64,000 bases of DNA from Porphyra umbilicalis. Lineage: Eukaryota; Rhodophyta; Bangiophyceae; Bangiales; Bangiaceae. Location: positions 1-64,000 of the forward strand of contig KV919121.1 of NCBI GenBank assembly GCA_002049455.2, in the 5' to 3' direction. Below, in pieces: positions 21,649-33,321 of this stretch (position 1 is the stretch's first letter; the number at the start of each line of letters is the position of its first letter). Under the pieces are notes generated by a model. That model did not search any database, had not been told where the DNA came from, and was given only the letters and a program-made list of their open reading frames with translations. A program made the position numbers and the translations under genes.

Positions 21649-23581
21649 CTCTCGAGAGCTTTTCAGGCCGTGTAGTTGCCTCCAGATCATTTTCTTGTCG
21701 ACCCATTGCACCCCATGTCATTAACGTCAGCACTCCTATTCCTGTTCCTCCCCCATAATTGAGAATACTCATCCCCCAGCGCAGCAGCCCCGTGCCGCCA
21801 CCCCCGCTGCCGCTCACCGCCCCCACTGCCGACCGCCGCCCCCACCGGCCGCCGTCGCCCCAGCTGCCGCCCGCCTCCCGCATCGCTAGCGCCCACCCCC
21901 CGCTACGGGACGCCAACCCCGCCGCTGGCTGCCGCTGCCGCCACCGGCCGTCTCCACGCTTCTGGCCGCACCCACTCCGTTTGCTGCACCGCCGCTGCTG
22001 GCCGCCGCCGTCGCCGGCCGCCACTGCCGCCACCGTCCGCAGCCGCTGGCCGCCGCCGCCACCGCCGTCCGCAGCAGCCGCTGCTTGCCACTGCCGCCGC
22101 GGCCGGCAGCTGCCGCCGCCGCCGGCAGCCGCCGCCACTGCCAGCGACTGCTGCTGCTGCCGACCACCGCATTCGCCCTTTGTCGCCAACGCCTGTGCAA
22201 AAACTGTTGTGGATGGAGTGGGGAGATGGGGCACTGGGTGTATCTAAACAATGCAAGCATGCGCAAAGCTGCAGTGCCAGGCATGGTGATGGGGTGGTGC
22301 GGACAGACAAGACGTTTTTGTTGGGAGTGTAGAACACATAATGAAGAAATCATCTGCGAGCTTAGCCAGTATTACCGTAGTTCTCAGGGCCCTCAACAGC
22401 ATCTGAGAAAAAGGCACCATGTCCATATGTCATCATCATGATGCACATGGTGTGTAGTACAGCCGTTTTCCCGAAATTCCCGCACTCCAACAGTTGCGAA
22501 AGAGTTCCAAATCGGCCTCTACGACCCCGCAGAGGCCGATTTGGAACTCTTTTGCACCGGTTGGAGTGCGGGATTTTTGGGAGAACGGCTGTATGCACCA
22601 TCGTTCAGGATTGGTCCACCCATCGTTCCGGTTTGGTCCATCAGGGGCCTCAGATCGGTAGGGGCGAGGGGTGCGCAAGACACAGCTGCATGAGAAACGA
22701 AAAACGCTTTTTTTTTTCTCAGTCGTTCCTGGGTATATCGACTGCGCTATGAAGCGTGGTATAGGTGGCTAAGCCCACAAAAAACTGCTTCATGTTCATT
22801 TTTACCTCTCAACATGACAGAAACAAACACCCTATGCCCAACCTTCCCCGGCCCACGACCTGCTGCCAAGCCTCTGTCGTCAGTCAGTAAAGTCCCCAGA
22901 TCCATCAGCTAACGTGCAAAGCAAAAGAGAAAAGCAGCACAGCTAGAAGCCCACAATGGCAGGGGGCCGCAGAAAACGGCTGGGGTGACGGCCAGAAGTG
23001 GGAGCGGCAGCCAGTAGTGGCCGGCAGCGGGGTCGATGGCTAGCGGCAGGAGCGGAGGCCGGTGGTGGGGGCGGTAGCCAGCTGCGGGCGCGGCGGCGGG
23101 CGACAGGGGCGGCGGCCAACAGCAGGGGCGGCGGGCGACAGCGGGGGTGATGGGCGGCAGCTGCGGCAGCGTACGGTGGCGGAGGCGACGGCCGGCCGCA
23201 CGAGCGGCGGGCGGCAGCAAGAGCGGGACCCGGCAGCGGGGGCGGCGGCGGGGGGTAGGGGGAACGGGCGGCAGTGGGGGCGGCAGCGAGCGGCAGGAGC
23301 GGCGGCTAGCAGCGGGGGCGGCGGCCAGTAGCGGGGGCGGCGGCCAGCAATGGGGGCGGCGGAGAGCGGCCGGAGCCGTGGGCGGCGGCGGGGGCGGCGT
23401 CCGGCACCAGGGGCGGCGGCGGGCAGCGGGGGTGGCGGCACGCGGGCTGCTGGGTTCGGGAAGCATTCTGAACTATGGGGTACAAACAGGAATAGGAGTG
23501 TTGTCGTTAATGACATGGGATAGAATGGGTCGACAAGAAAATGGTCTGACAGCAACTAAACAGGCCCAAGGCTCTCGAGAG
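21649..23581. mobile_element. 1.9-kb element with long GC-rich terminal inverted repeats
   Basis: The sequence inward from the CTCTCGAGAG at 21649 reappears in inverted orientation up to 23581. About 130 bp of diverged but clear match include TTTTCTTGTCGACCCATT and ATGTCATTAACG. Inside each arm follows a 400-500-bp array of CCGCCG(C/T)-type imperfect repeats (about 21775-22190, and in opposite orientation about 22970-23460). The core (22200-22950) carries no recognisable transposase and contains a separate short MITE. It resembles a foldback or long-TIR non-autonomous transposon. A G17 homopolymer abuts the left end (21594-21610). Confidence 0.65.
22460..22591. mobile_element. 132-bp MITE / perfect-loop hairpin
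   Basis: The element begins CAGCCGTTTTCCCG and ends in the inverted counterpart GGGAGAACGGCTG. It is flanked by TA on both sides, the target duplication of the Tc1/mariner/pogo superfamily. Arms of about 60 bp pair almost completely around the 10-nt loop 22521-22530. Transcribed, it would give a long dsRNA hairpin. It is nested inside the 21649-23581 element. Confidence 0.7.
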
Positions 23582-24097
23582 TGTGGTATGGACGGCGCGG
23601 AGTCTAGCTACGAAAACACTGGCACCCGTTTCCTTCATGCGGACGCTACATCAGACCGAGCTCCTCTCTAGAGAGCCTCCTCCCCACGTCCTTGTGGGCG
23701 TCCCTTCCACTTCTGCTGCACGTCCCGTCAGTCAGCACACGAAGCGCGCCGGCAACACTGAGCAACGTGCCGGTAGCACTGAGCCACGCGGTCGCCGGCC
23801 AAAGAGCCACGATTCGTACAACTCCGACTAGATGCGGCCTGTTGAACACGGAGCATCGGCCACCGCGAGGGTGGGCCACGGCATGGTGCTCCACGCCGCC
23901 GTCAAAAACCTCCCTTCCCCCAACACCGCCGTTCGCACCCCCAACGCGACCGCGGCTGCTGCGTCCCACTGGACACGAAGGCGGCCCCCTCTTCGGGTGC
24001 ATCCCAGTAAAATGACTTCGGCGATGGAGTCGCTCTGGCACCAAGAAGCTTTGATGATCGACGCATTGAGAGACTGCGGTTCTTGTAGGGAGGATTA
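23582..24097. other. spacer between two transposons, no gene seen
   Basis: About 500 bp with overlapping short frames on both strands but no recognisable motif. It separates the long-TIR element from the pogo-like composite element. Confidence 0.4.
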
Positions 24098-26426
24098 CAG
24101 CACTCCCGCCTGTAAAGTGCCGCCGCGACAGGTTTGTGTCGCGGTCGCGCTCGTCGGTGTACGGGGGGGTGGCGGCGGGGCGGTCGGGGCGGGGGCCGCC
24201 GGAGCGGCGGAGGCGGATGGGGCGGACGGGGAGGGCGGCGCCGCCGATGCGGGCGGCGCCGCGGGCGCGGGCGCCGCCGGTGGCGGTGGTGGAGAGGCGG
24301 GCGCTGGTGGGGCGGGCGGCGACGACGCGGGCGCGGGCGCCGCCAGTGCCTGCCCACGAGCGGCGGCTGGTGGTGGTGCCGGCAACGCCGACGCAGGTGC
24401 GGGCACAGCCGCCGGATGCGAGTCGACGACCACAGATCGACGGCCGGGTAGGGGACGAGCGGTGCCGCGTCGGCGGACGCGTCACCGCCGCGGCCGCCGC
24501 TGCCGCAGCGGCTGCCGCGGCACCCTCCCCACGCGCCCGCAAGCGCCGCTCGCGGGCGCACAGGGGGACGGCGGTCACGGAGGCACACTCTGAAAATTCT
24601 ATTTCTCAACGGAAATTCTCATCGCGATGACCCAATCTGTCCGGCTCGTTCGTCATCCCCACCTACCTCCCCCCCCCCCCCCCACCATCAAGATGGCCAC
24701 TAAGATGGCGGTAGCTCAGGTATTTTCCACCCTGGAGAACGGGTGAACCCTCAAGGATGCCCTGAACTTGGTTTCGGGGAAGACAGGCATCGCTGTCGGG
24801 GCCCTACGTAACTCACACCACCGATCCCGGGAGAACACCCCCCGCGCCCACGGCAACGCCTGCCTATCCCACCACGATGAGCAAGTGCTGGTGGGTGTTG
24901 CACAGGTCTTCAGTCTGAGCAACTTCCCCCTCAACAACGCCCAGATATGCGGCGTTATCAATAGGCAATGAGACATACAGGTCTCCCAACCTTGAGTGTC
25001 CCGGTGGGTCAAGCGCAATCGTCAACACCTCTCTCTGAGGGCGCGTAAGGCCCTCGCTGACGAGCGGGCGGGCCCCGAGGTTCTCTACGGGCCAATGCCT
25101 TCTGTGGAAGCTGTAAAAGCTCCTCGAAACCCACTCGTTCATCCCGTCGGCGGTCTTCAACTACGACGAGTTACGCATCACCCACCGCGGCGGGAAGATG
25201 GCCGTCAAGCGCGTCGAGGCTGGAGCCAAGACCCGGACAAACGCTGTGGCAAGTCGCAAGTCCACCGTGGCTTCCCTGCTCTCGTTTGCGTAGGCCTCGG
25301 GATTGGTATATATGAGCGTGTACGTCTTGAAGGCCAAGTTTGGTGAGGCATCCACCGCCCCGGTAGATTTTTGCCTCCATGATGCGCCGCGCACGTCGCG
25401 GAGGTGCTGGCCGCGGTTTTACTGGTCGACGGAGACTAGATTCCTTACAGGCGAGGTCTTCGAAGCGAATATGGCCAATTTCTCTGATGAGTGGGCCACC
25501 CACAACACGGGCATCCCATCGATTCTCCATGGGGACCAGTTGGGGGTCCACCGTCAACAGGATGCCATCGAATGGGCATTGGGCAAGGGCTTCTACTTCT
25601 TTTTTCTTTCTTGAAACACGAGCCACATCACTAAACCGTTGGAAGAGCCTCCTTTCGGCGTCTTTCAGCGGCTTGTAGCGACGGGCGCCCAACAGGGCGT
25701 CATCGATGGGATACTGGGCGATAAGGGCACCCTGAACGCCCTCTTAGAGGCGGCCTACGCCGGCGAGAGTCGAGCCTTCCTCCCCGACGTCATCATAGGG
25801 GCGTTACGTCGCTGAGGGCTGTGGCCCTTTGACCAAGAGCGCATGCTGTCCCAGGTGGCGGATGCTCTGGGGCTGGGCCACACTGACCACACCACCCGCG
25901 GTGTTTTAAGCGCGGCTGTGGCTGACGTCATCCAAAAGGCCACCAGCAGAGCCAAGGCTGCCAAAAACCGGACATCCACCGGGTCGACGGTGGTCCAACG
26001 AGCCGTTCGGCACGCCCCCGATTAGAGATGGCACATTTTCAGACACGTAGAGAATTTTCATGAAATTTCACGTTGCGCTCCATGAAACGCAATCAGGTAA
26101 TGTTTCTGACACTTCATTTCAAACGGAAGATGGCACCAAACGTGTCATGATAACAACCGTCCCTCAACCGAGAGCACGCCGTGTGGCTGTGAGCGAGGCA
26201 CACACAGCCACACAGAGGATCTGTGGGTGGGCAGAGGCTGAGGGCACCCGCCGTGCGGCCCAGCGCGCCCTAAATATCAGTCTCCTCAGGTATTGCATCG
26301 CCCGCTTTGGAAGCCGTAGCCTGGTACCCACCCACCTGTCGTAGTCGTGGTCCCTCTACCCCTTTGCGCACCGTGCCCCCACCTCCCCCTTCCGCTTCCC
26401 CGCTGCGCCCTCGCGCTGTCGTCAGG

Positions 26427-28915
26427 ATGGCGTCCCCTACTACCCCCCCCCGCCGTACCATCTCCCCAGTGTGGGACTACATGGTGACGAATGCGGGCCG
26501 CATGTCGTGCCGGGCGGCAAACTGCACGCGGAGGGACGTCGTGCGCAACGCCGCTCGCGCGAAGGATCATCTGTTGCGGTGCGTCTGGGCCCTGGAGCTC
26601 TTCCCGGAGATGCCCACCCGCTTGCGGTCCGCACCCAACCGGCAGTCGCCGTCGTCATCTCCTGGCCACGACCTGGTTCTGTCGTCGCTCTCCCCGGAGA
26701 TTTTGGCCCGCTGGTGGTCGCAGTTTGCTCGCGATCAACTCCGGGCGGGCCTCAACTTCTCGCGTTTCGACACGGCCGAGTGGCGGTCGCTCTTCCTCCT
26801 CGTGTCCGGGGGTCGTTTTGACGGTCCCGGCGGGCGCCGCACCGTAGGTGGCCCCCGCCTAACCGAGTCAACAGATGAGTTGGACTAGGAGGTATGTGCC
26901 TACTTAGACGGGTGCCACTCCCTGAGCGCGTTGACGGATGGGGCATCAACCGAGTCGGGCGAGGGGGTCTACAACGTCGTTTTGTATACCCCTGTTCCCC
27001 TACTTGTCGCGACATTTCGGCTTGGATCGGAGCCTGCCACCGCGGAGAACCTATTTGGGAACCTACAAGAGTCTCTTAATGGGCCGCTCACCGCCAACGT
27101 CGCGACCGACAGCGCCGAGGACCTGGCACGGGGGGCGACCCCCATGTTGCTCTTTAAGAGCCGGCGGCTATTCGCTCTCGTGACCGACTCTCCGAGCAAC
27201 ATGGTGGCCCTGCGGACCCAAGTCATAGCCAGGGGCACGTTCCTCTTCGCTTTTGGTCGCGCCGCTCACGCGGCGAACTTGGTGGCCCAAGACGCCGCGC
27301 GCGTGCCCCAGATTGCATTGGCATTGTGGGCCGCGCTGCTGGTGACCGTTTTTTTTTCTCGATCCACCCGGGCCCGTGCCCTCCTCAAGGCCGTGCGGGC
27401 CGGTCTGGAGGTCGGCGGCGGTCGACGGGTTGGGTCACTGCGCGCGTATTCACGGACGCGGTGGGCTGGGGAGGGGGCTACCATCGCGCCCGTCGGCGCA
27501 AATCTCCCAGCGCTGCGACACACCCTCCTGGAGAACACGCATTCGGCGGTGCCGTTTGAGGTGCCCGGGTCCGTGGCTGGCGCTATCAGGAGCCCCACCA
27601 TCTCGGAGTCCATGGACGCGTGTACTCCCTTCCTCGCACTTTTGGCCCGCCTGGTGGCTGTCCTGGAGACGGATGCGGCGCCCCTGTCCTCCTACGCAGG
27701 CGTTTTCGGGTGCCTACGCGCTGCCCTGGCCAACCGTTTCGTGCCCTTCGCGGTGGGGTCGTGCCAGCAGCTCCAGGCGCCGCTGGGGCGACGCTTTACT
27801 GCGTTTTCGGACCTACTGGTGGTCCTGGCGTGGTGGGTTGATCCATTCTGGGCGCCCGTGCGCTCGCGGCTGGCGTGTCTTCTGTGGGGGGACCAATCAT
27901 TGGAAGCCCCGCGGGACGCGGCGGTGGCTTTCCTGTGTGGCGCGGACGCGGCTGCAAGGTCTTCTTTGCTTGTCGACCTTGCCGAGTTGCGGCGGTGGAG
28001 CAGGCCCTGACATTGACGGCACCAGCTAACGACCTCCACCCGTCCGCCTGGTGGCGCCTGTGGGGCGGCCGGTTTGAGACGCTGCAACTGGTGGCGCTGC
28101 GCCTGCTCGCCATCCCCCCCTCCGCCGCCGGGGGGCAGCGTATTTTTAAGGCGTTGAAGGGCATCCTGACAACGCGACGCGACCGCCTGGCGATGCAGCG
28201 GGCGGACATGCAGACGCGCCTGGTGTGCAACTCGCAGGCGCTGGGGCGGCCGGACCTGTTGCGGGCATACCGCCGCTCCCTCGCCGAGCAGGAACTGCGG
28301 CGTCTTCTAGAGGGTGAGACGGGTACTGGCGCACCCCCCGGCCTGGCAGCAGCAGCGGTCGGCGACGTGTCGGAGAAACCGGAGGAGGAGGGCGGGTCGT
28401 CGGGCGACGACGCTGCGTCGGATGAATCCCTGGAGGAGGACCCCAGTGACGGTGCCACTGTGGACCGTTTGTTGGGCACGGCTGGTATCGACGCCGCTGT
28501 TGATTTTTTGCTAGCCTATGATTGTGCCATGGAAAGCCAGCTTACAAAAATAAAAATAAACGCGGCCGTCGCGATCACTTCACCGAAAGTCGAGCGTCAT
28601 CGCCATTGCCGGTCACCCGCCTCGGAGGACGGCAATTCCTCTGGGCGAGCTACCACCCTCGGGCAAGGCTCGAAAGTGATCCCCTCATATCCGACGGGCC
28701 TTGCCCGAGGGTGGTGGCTCACGCCAGTCCACCCCCCCGCACCCCACAACGACGGCAACCCCCACACACAACAACACTCCATCGACCTCTCCTCCCCCCC
28801 CCGCTCCCACAGTCCACTACAAACATCAAACGTATCCTTTACAACGACCGGCAGCACCCCAGCACCCTCCACCCCCCCCCCCCCCCCGCCCCCTTCCCCC
28901 GACATTGACGAGTAG
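26427..28915 (+). pseudogene. hAT transposase pseudogene (one stop, one frameshift)
   Basis: The frame opens at ATG 26427 with a BED-type zinc-finger-like motif (SPVWDYM, C-x4-C, then KDHLLRC). It is followed by a catalytic-domain segment: YLDGCHSL; VTDSPSNM, the equivalent of the hAT DNAS/N motif with its aspartate; and FGRAAHAANL, matching the C/A-H-x-L-N block. The C-terminal hAT dimerization region (WWRLWGGRFETLQLVALRLL, then a CNSQAL tail) is found near 28045-28245. An in-frame TAG at 26886-26888 interrupts the first part, and the frame moves from phase 0 to phase 2 between about 27950 and 28008. Conserved sequence ends near 28250; the open frame runs on to 28915 through acidic and low-complexity codons. 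No intron boundary explains either break, so inactivity is likely. Confidence 0.75.
28647..28720. repeat. inverted repeat inside the hAT element
   Basis: A 23-bp arm at 28647-28669 pairs with 28698-28720 with one mismatch, around a 28-nt loop. It lies in the 3' part of the hAT element, just after the transposase, and could act as a 3' processing or termination structure, or be an older insertion. The pairing is directly visible; the role is not known. Confidence 0.6.
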
Positions 28916-28970
28916 CAGTTGTTGGCACCTTGCACCGAAATGGCGTCCACCGCCGTCGTGCGCGAACCCC

Positions 28971-29155
28971 CGCGGCACAGCGACCAAAAATGGCGGCAGG
29001 AAGAGGACGTCGGCAGAGCAGGCAACCCCCCCCCGCCGTCGCCCCCCACTTCACCGCCATCGTGTACGTGTTCCCGCGGCACAGCGACAAAAAAAGGGCG
29101 GCAGGAGGAGGATGCCGGCACAGCAGGCAGCCGCCCCCGCGCCGCCGCCCCACAT
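28971..29155. repeat. diverged direct repeat, about 102-bp spacing
   Basis: A block beginning CCCGCGGCACAGCGAC at 28971 recurs at 29073, with shared downstream pieces (GGCGGCAGGA and a GCAGGCA segment). It makes two imperfect tandem units within the non-coding 3' part of the hAT element. Confidence 0.55.
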
Positions 29156-30248
29156 CCTTAGTTGTAGACCTTGGCGGTCGGTACCACCAATGCTTCCACC
29201 GCCCAACGAGGCGGCGGGCGAGGGGATGGCCACGGGGGCGGTAGCGTCGATGAAGAAGTTCTGGCCGTGGCGGATGGGGCCGAGGGGGCGGCGGTGGAGG
29301 AGCATGACCGACTGGGTGGGCGGGAGGGTCACCCAGGAGGCAAGAGGGAGAGTGTGCACCTGGGAGACGGGGCGGCGCCGCGCTCGGCGGTGTCGCCACG
29401 GTGGGAAGGCTCAGGGGGGGTTGGGAGACGAGGAAGAAGAGGGAGCAGGCAAGCGCCGAGCAATAAAAGAGGGCCGGCACGATGAACCATGTAGCGACCA
29501 CAAGAACATTAAACGAAACGCGAAGGTTCATGGGGTGGTATGGCACAAGAGAAGAGGATAGGCCGGCATGTGCGCATGCACGAAGAACGGGCGAGGTGGG
29601 GGGATGGTTGTGTGTCAAGCGCCAACACCGCGCCGGCGCACTACAGGCCAGGTTGTCTGCAACCCCCGATGCTCAGCTTGAACAGGGCAAGGAGATTGCC
29701 GCAAATAAGGCCTCTGACGAGGCCGTGAAAGCGGCTCGGGCCATCGCTCGGGCTCAAAAGCGGGCCAAGAAGGCGGAGGAAGAGTCCGTGGTGGCAACCG
29801 CACGCGTGGCCAACCTGTGTAGGGTGTGCGTCACACGTGCGTACCGCGGAGGGCGGGAGCGGAGTGGGTGCGGTTGCGGGCGTTTTCGAGTGTGCCCCGG
29901 ATGTACCAACTCCATGGCGGCCGCCGAGGTCCTCGCGGGGCATCTAGATGAGTATCCTGGTGATGTTTTAGACGGATCTGGTAGCGGGGGGGACGAGGAG
30001 AGTGAAGAGTATGTAGTAGCCGCGGGTGCCCTTCAATCGGGTTCTGGGATGAGATTTTCTGTTCAGAATTGGAATTTTTGAGTGTGCCTCACGTCGCTGC
30101 GCGTCGGACGCGGCGGCGCGGGCGGCGCGCGGCGCGCACGCGGCGCGGGCGGCAGGTCGGACGGACGGCCGGCGGCGGGTGGCGCCGGCAGTGTTGGTGT
30201 GCGTGGCGACGCGCACCGTGGGCGGCGCACGGTCGAAACCTCGTACTG

Positions 30249-31868
30249 TAGATGGAGCAGCCAGGCAGCTAAATCCCCTGGCCTTTAGGACAGGGTACTA
30301 TCCAACATGCGCATAGGGGCCCCCATTCTAATTTTTTTCCGAGCTAGTGCACGTTGCGGGAGTACTTGCGAAAAAGCGGGGTGCACGCGGAGAGACCTCG
30401 TACGGCTCGGGCGGACGTCGCCGTACGTTGAGTCCGACATGGTTAGAAGCGTCAACTTGCACACTATCCGTACATGTATTTTTGCACGATGGCCGTACGT
30501 TGGGCGTTTGTGAGGTCCAACCATGTAGAAAGAGGGTTTTTTTCTCGTTCAGATGGCTTGAAACGAGGGGTCTGTGCTTCAGACGAGCTGGAAACGAGGA
30601 TGCGTGCTGCATATGACCGCGTCGGGTGAGGAATTGAAGACGTAATTGGTGAAACATGCCCCTGAGATGCTCTGGACGGTGTTTTTGTTCTTCAAAATTT
30701 TGAACGCGCAGGAGAGGGCCAAGATCGGGGACGGCCGAGAGTCGTGGAATGTGGTGTGACCGTGGCGCGCAGTGACTGAAGCGGGCAGTCGCGAGTGGCG
30801 TGACGCAGCTGCCCGCGTGGTTCTGTGCGCGGACCTGTGACGAGGAGAGGGCGGCGTCGTGCGTGTGGCCCGTGCGAGGGGGTGGTGGTGTCGCGGTGGC
30901 GGATCCGGCCGTGCGGGATGTCGCACATCTGACCGCGCGGTACGTCGTGGGGGGAGGAGAACGGACAGGGGGGTACGTTCGGGGGGCTGTGGAGGGGTTG
31001 AGGGGCCGTGGGGCTGGAGGGGGGGAGGGGTGAAGACGCCGCTGGCTAGCCGGTGGCAGCCCCTACGGCGGCGGCGGCGGACCCTGCGCCCGCGCCCCCT
31101 GCTGCGATAGGCTTGCTACTGGCAACAAGCCTAGCCATCATGGACGAGGGGGCGGGAGTGGCGTGGCGTTTGCCCCAGGGGGCGGGTGGACTGCGCGGTA
31201 GCGGCGGCGGAGGCGGACGTGGGTGTGAGGCCGGTGGGCTGGGGGGGGTGAGGCTGTCGGCGAGCCGTGCGTGGCTTGGGACTGTCGCAAGCACGGCGTC
31301 GCCTGGGTGGGGGGCCGGCGCGCTCCGGGGCGGACGGCTCTGGCGCGCGCGCCTGCCCGTGGACGCCCGCAATGACATAAAAATAAAAACCAATGCAGTA
31401 CATGAAAAATATAACCACGTGCCAAGTGAAGCGCGACGCGGCATGCTTCAAGTCTATACATAATAATGCTCCAGAACTTACTCGTATAGATTGTCTTCGA
31501 TCACAGCACAACTCCAGGCCAGGGTGTTTTCGCGTACGCGCTTTCAGTTGAGAAGGTCGCTGACATCCCGACGACATGAAGCGCTCGCTCACCATATTTC
31601 CATTCGGAAAAAGTATAATTTTCAATGGGACGGAACTCGCTGTGAAACACAGTCAAGTACCAAAGTGGTCTCCCTTTAACACCATTGACGGGGCCCGGTT
31701 CCTCGTCGGCGCGCCCGCACCGCAACACGGCGGGAGGCCCGCCCGCGCGGCCCGTCGGTGGCGCGCCTCCGCGCGCGCGGCTCGTGCGCGCCGTCGCACC
31801 GCGGCCGCGCCGCGTTCCCGCTCTTTGGCGTCTGCCCCCCCCCTCCCCCCTCAGCGGCGGGCGCGACC
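30249..31868. other. spacer upstream of ULP1, no gene seen
   Basis: About 1.6 kb between the composite transposon and ULP1. An AT-richer stretch (about 31375-31660) precedes a sharp return to high GC, and the ULP1 promoter is expected just after it. Short frames on both strands lack recognisable motifs. Confidence 0.4.
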
Positions 31869-32472
31869 ATGGACTCCCTCTCCACCCTCGCATCCGCGCT
31901 GAAACACACGGTCACGTCTGGCTTGACGACCGTCGGCGTGGGGCTCGCCGAAGTCGCTGCCGCCGCGCGCCTCCCGCCCCGCCGCAAGCGCCGCCGCGAC
32001 GGCGGCGACGGCGGCGACGCTGTCGGCGGCGGTGGCGCCGGCGGCACGGCGGTCGACGGCTGGGGCTGGGGCGCCGCCGCCGCCGACGCTGTCGGTGACG
32101 CCAACGGGGGTGCCCGGGGGGGGGTGACGGCCGGGCGCCGGCGGCGCCGTCGCCGGCGCACTCGGTCGGGGGGGCGCCGGACGCGGGCGCCCCGCCGCCC
32201 CCGGCGGCCGCTCGGCCGCCCGGCTTGACGGGTGGCCACGACTGGCCGACGCCCAACGGTGTTCCGGCGGGCGTCCCCGCCCGTGCCCCCGTCCACGTCC
32301 CCGCGGGTGTCCCCGCCGGCGGGGCCAACGGGGCCGACACGGACGGCGCGGCGGCGGCGGCGGCAGCGGCGGCGGGCGGCGGCGACGCCGCTCCCCCCAC
32401 CGAGCCGGCGGCGCCGGCACCCAAACGCCGGCGGGGCACGGCGGGCGTGTTGCCCGGTGGGGCCCCCCCCCC

Positions 32473-32503
<31 letters not shown>

Positions 32504-33285
32504 TGGCCGTCGCCTTTCGCCTGCCGCCGCCCACCCCGTTGGGCCTCTTGACACGCCCCGCGGGCGGCGCCTCCTTTTACGCGGGCGCCACCGCCGCCGT
32601 GTCGGGGCGGCCGCCGCGGGGCGCCACGCCCGCGTCGGCGCGCCGCCGCCGCGCCGCCGCCGCCGCCGCCGCCGCCGCTCCCCCGTCGGCGACGCGGTCG
32701 GCGGGCGGGGGCGGCCGCGGCGCCTGGGCCCCCGCGTCGGCGGCTCCGTCGGCCGGCAGTGGCGGCGGCGGCGGCGTCGGTGCCGACCGGTGGGCGTGGC
32801 CGGCGGCGGGCGGCGGGCGCGGCGGGGGGCTCTTCCCGATGGTCCGCCCGGCGGCGCCGCCCGGCGGCGCACGCGCGGGGGCGGGGTGGGCGACACTGAC
32901 GCCGGCAGCCCCGGGGGGTCCGTCGTCAGCATTGGCGGCGGCGGCGGGCGTTGGGCTGGCGGGCCTCGGGGGGGGGGGGGGGGGGCGAGCCCCCGCGGCG
33001 CCGTCCGCCGCCTATCGTTTGCGGGGTCGGCGGCGGGCGCCGCCGGCGGCCGCGGGGGGGGGGGGGGGGGGGGGGCGCCTCGGCGCCCCGGCCGCCGCGT
33101 CGCCGTCGCCGGCGCGGGCGCCGGGGCGGGGTGGTGGGGCGCCGGCGACGGCGGTGGCGGGACCGTGGGGGGGGCTGGGGGGGGGTGCGACGCGCCCGCC
33201 CGCCGCCGCGGCGCCCGCGTCGGCGGCGGCGGTGGCGGCCGCTGCCGCCGGCGGCGCCGTCATCACCGCCGTCCGCCTCGCGGCG

Positions 33286-33321
<36 letters not shown>

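Larger units (their letters stand above)
26023..29662 (+). mobile_element. hAT transposon inserted in the DDE transposase gene
   Basis: The octamer CCCCCGAT occurs immediately before 26023 (26015-26022) and immediately after 29662 (29663-29670). Removing 3,648 bp (the element plus one copy) restores a continuous coding frame of the host transposase across the joint. That is the signature of a hAT insertion with an 8-bp target duplication. The left end reads TAGAGATGGC, a typical hAT terminus; the right end (reverse complement TTGCAGACAACC) is a poor inverted match. The element carries a BED-finger/DUF659/dimerization transposase (26427 onward). Its 3' third is hairpin, C-rich tracts and tandem repeats. 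Confidence 0.8.
24693..30081 (+). pseudogene. DDE (pogo/jerky-like) transposase pseudogene, split by hAT insertion
   Basis: Begins at the ATG at 24693 with a helix-turn-helix-like region (VFSTLENG, TLKDALNLVSG). The DDE domain starts with the catalytic-aspartate motif FNYDELRI (Asp at 25165-25167) and has LKAKFGEAS, the second aspartate in HGDQLGV (25534-25536) and the family motif NTSHITKPLEE. There the expected third aspartate reads Glu. In-frame stops occur near 24744, 25291, 25612 and 25813, and one frame change lies upstream of 25140, so it is dead. The frame reaches RHAPD at 26022, is cut by the hAT element, and continues at 29671 in the same sense (AQLEQGKEIAANK) into a Lys/Ala/Glu-rich helix and a Cys-rich C-terminus (CRVCVTRAY, CGRFRVCPGCT), ending at 30081. 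Confidence 0.75.
24098..30248 (+). mobile_element. degenerate pogo/Tc-type DNA transposon carrying a nested hAT
   Basis: Proposed ends are CAGCAC at 24098 and GTACTG at 30248, each flanked by TA. Inside lie GC-rich termini. A further inverted match supports the pairing: GGCACACTC followed by AAATTC and then CTCATC around 24583-24625, against the reverse complement of 30047-30095. The coding part (24693-26022, resuming 29671-30081) is a decayed DDE transposase split by a 3.6-kb hAT insertion. The inner boundaries are firm; the outermost ends rest on short matches and may be off by some bases. Confidence 0.6.

Noticed and set aside
23646-24578. 310-codon minus-strand frame
   Set aside because: Lies across the GC-rich terminus of the pogo-like element, is Arg/Gly/Thr low complexity and lacks motifs.
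29482-30081. Independent small gene with a Cys-rich motif
   Set aside because: From 29671 it is the displaced 3' part of the DDE transposase: the frame joins exactly across the 8-bp duplication.
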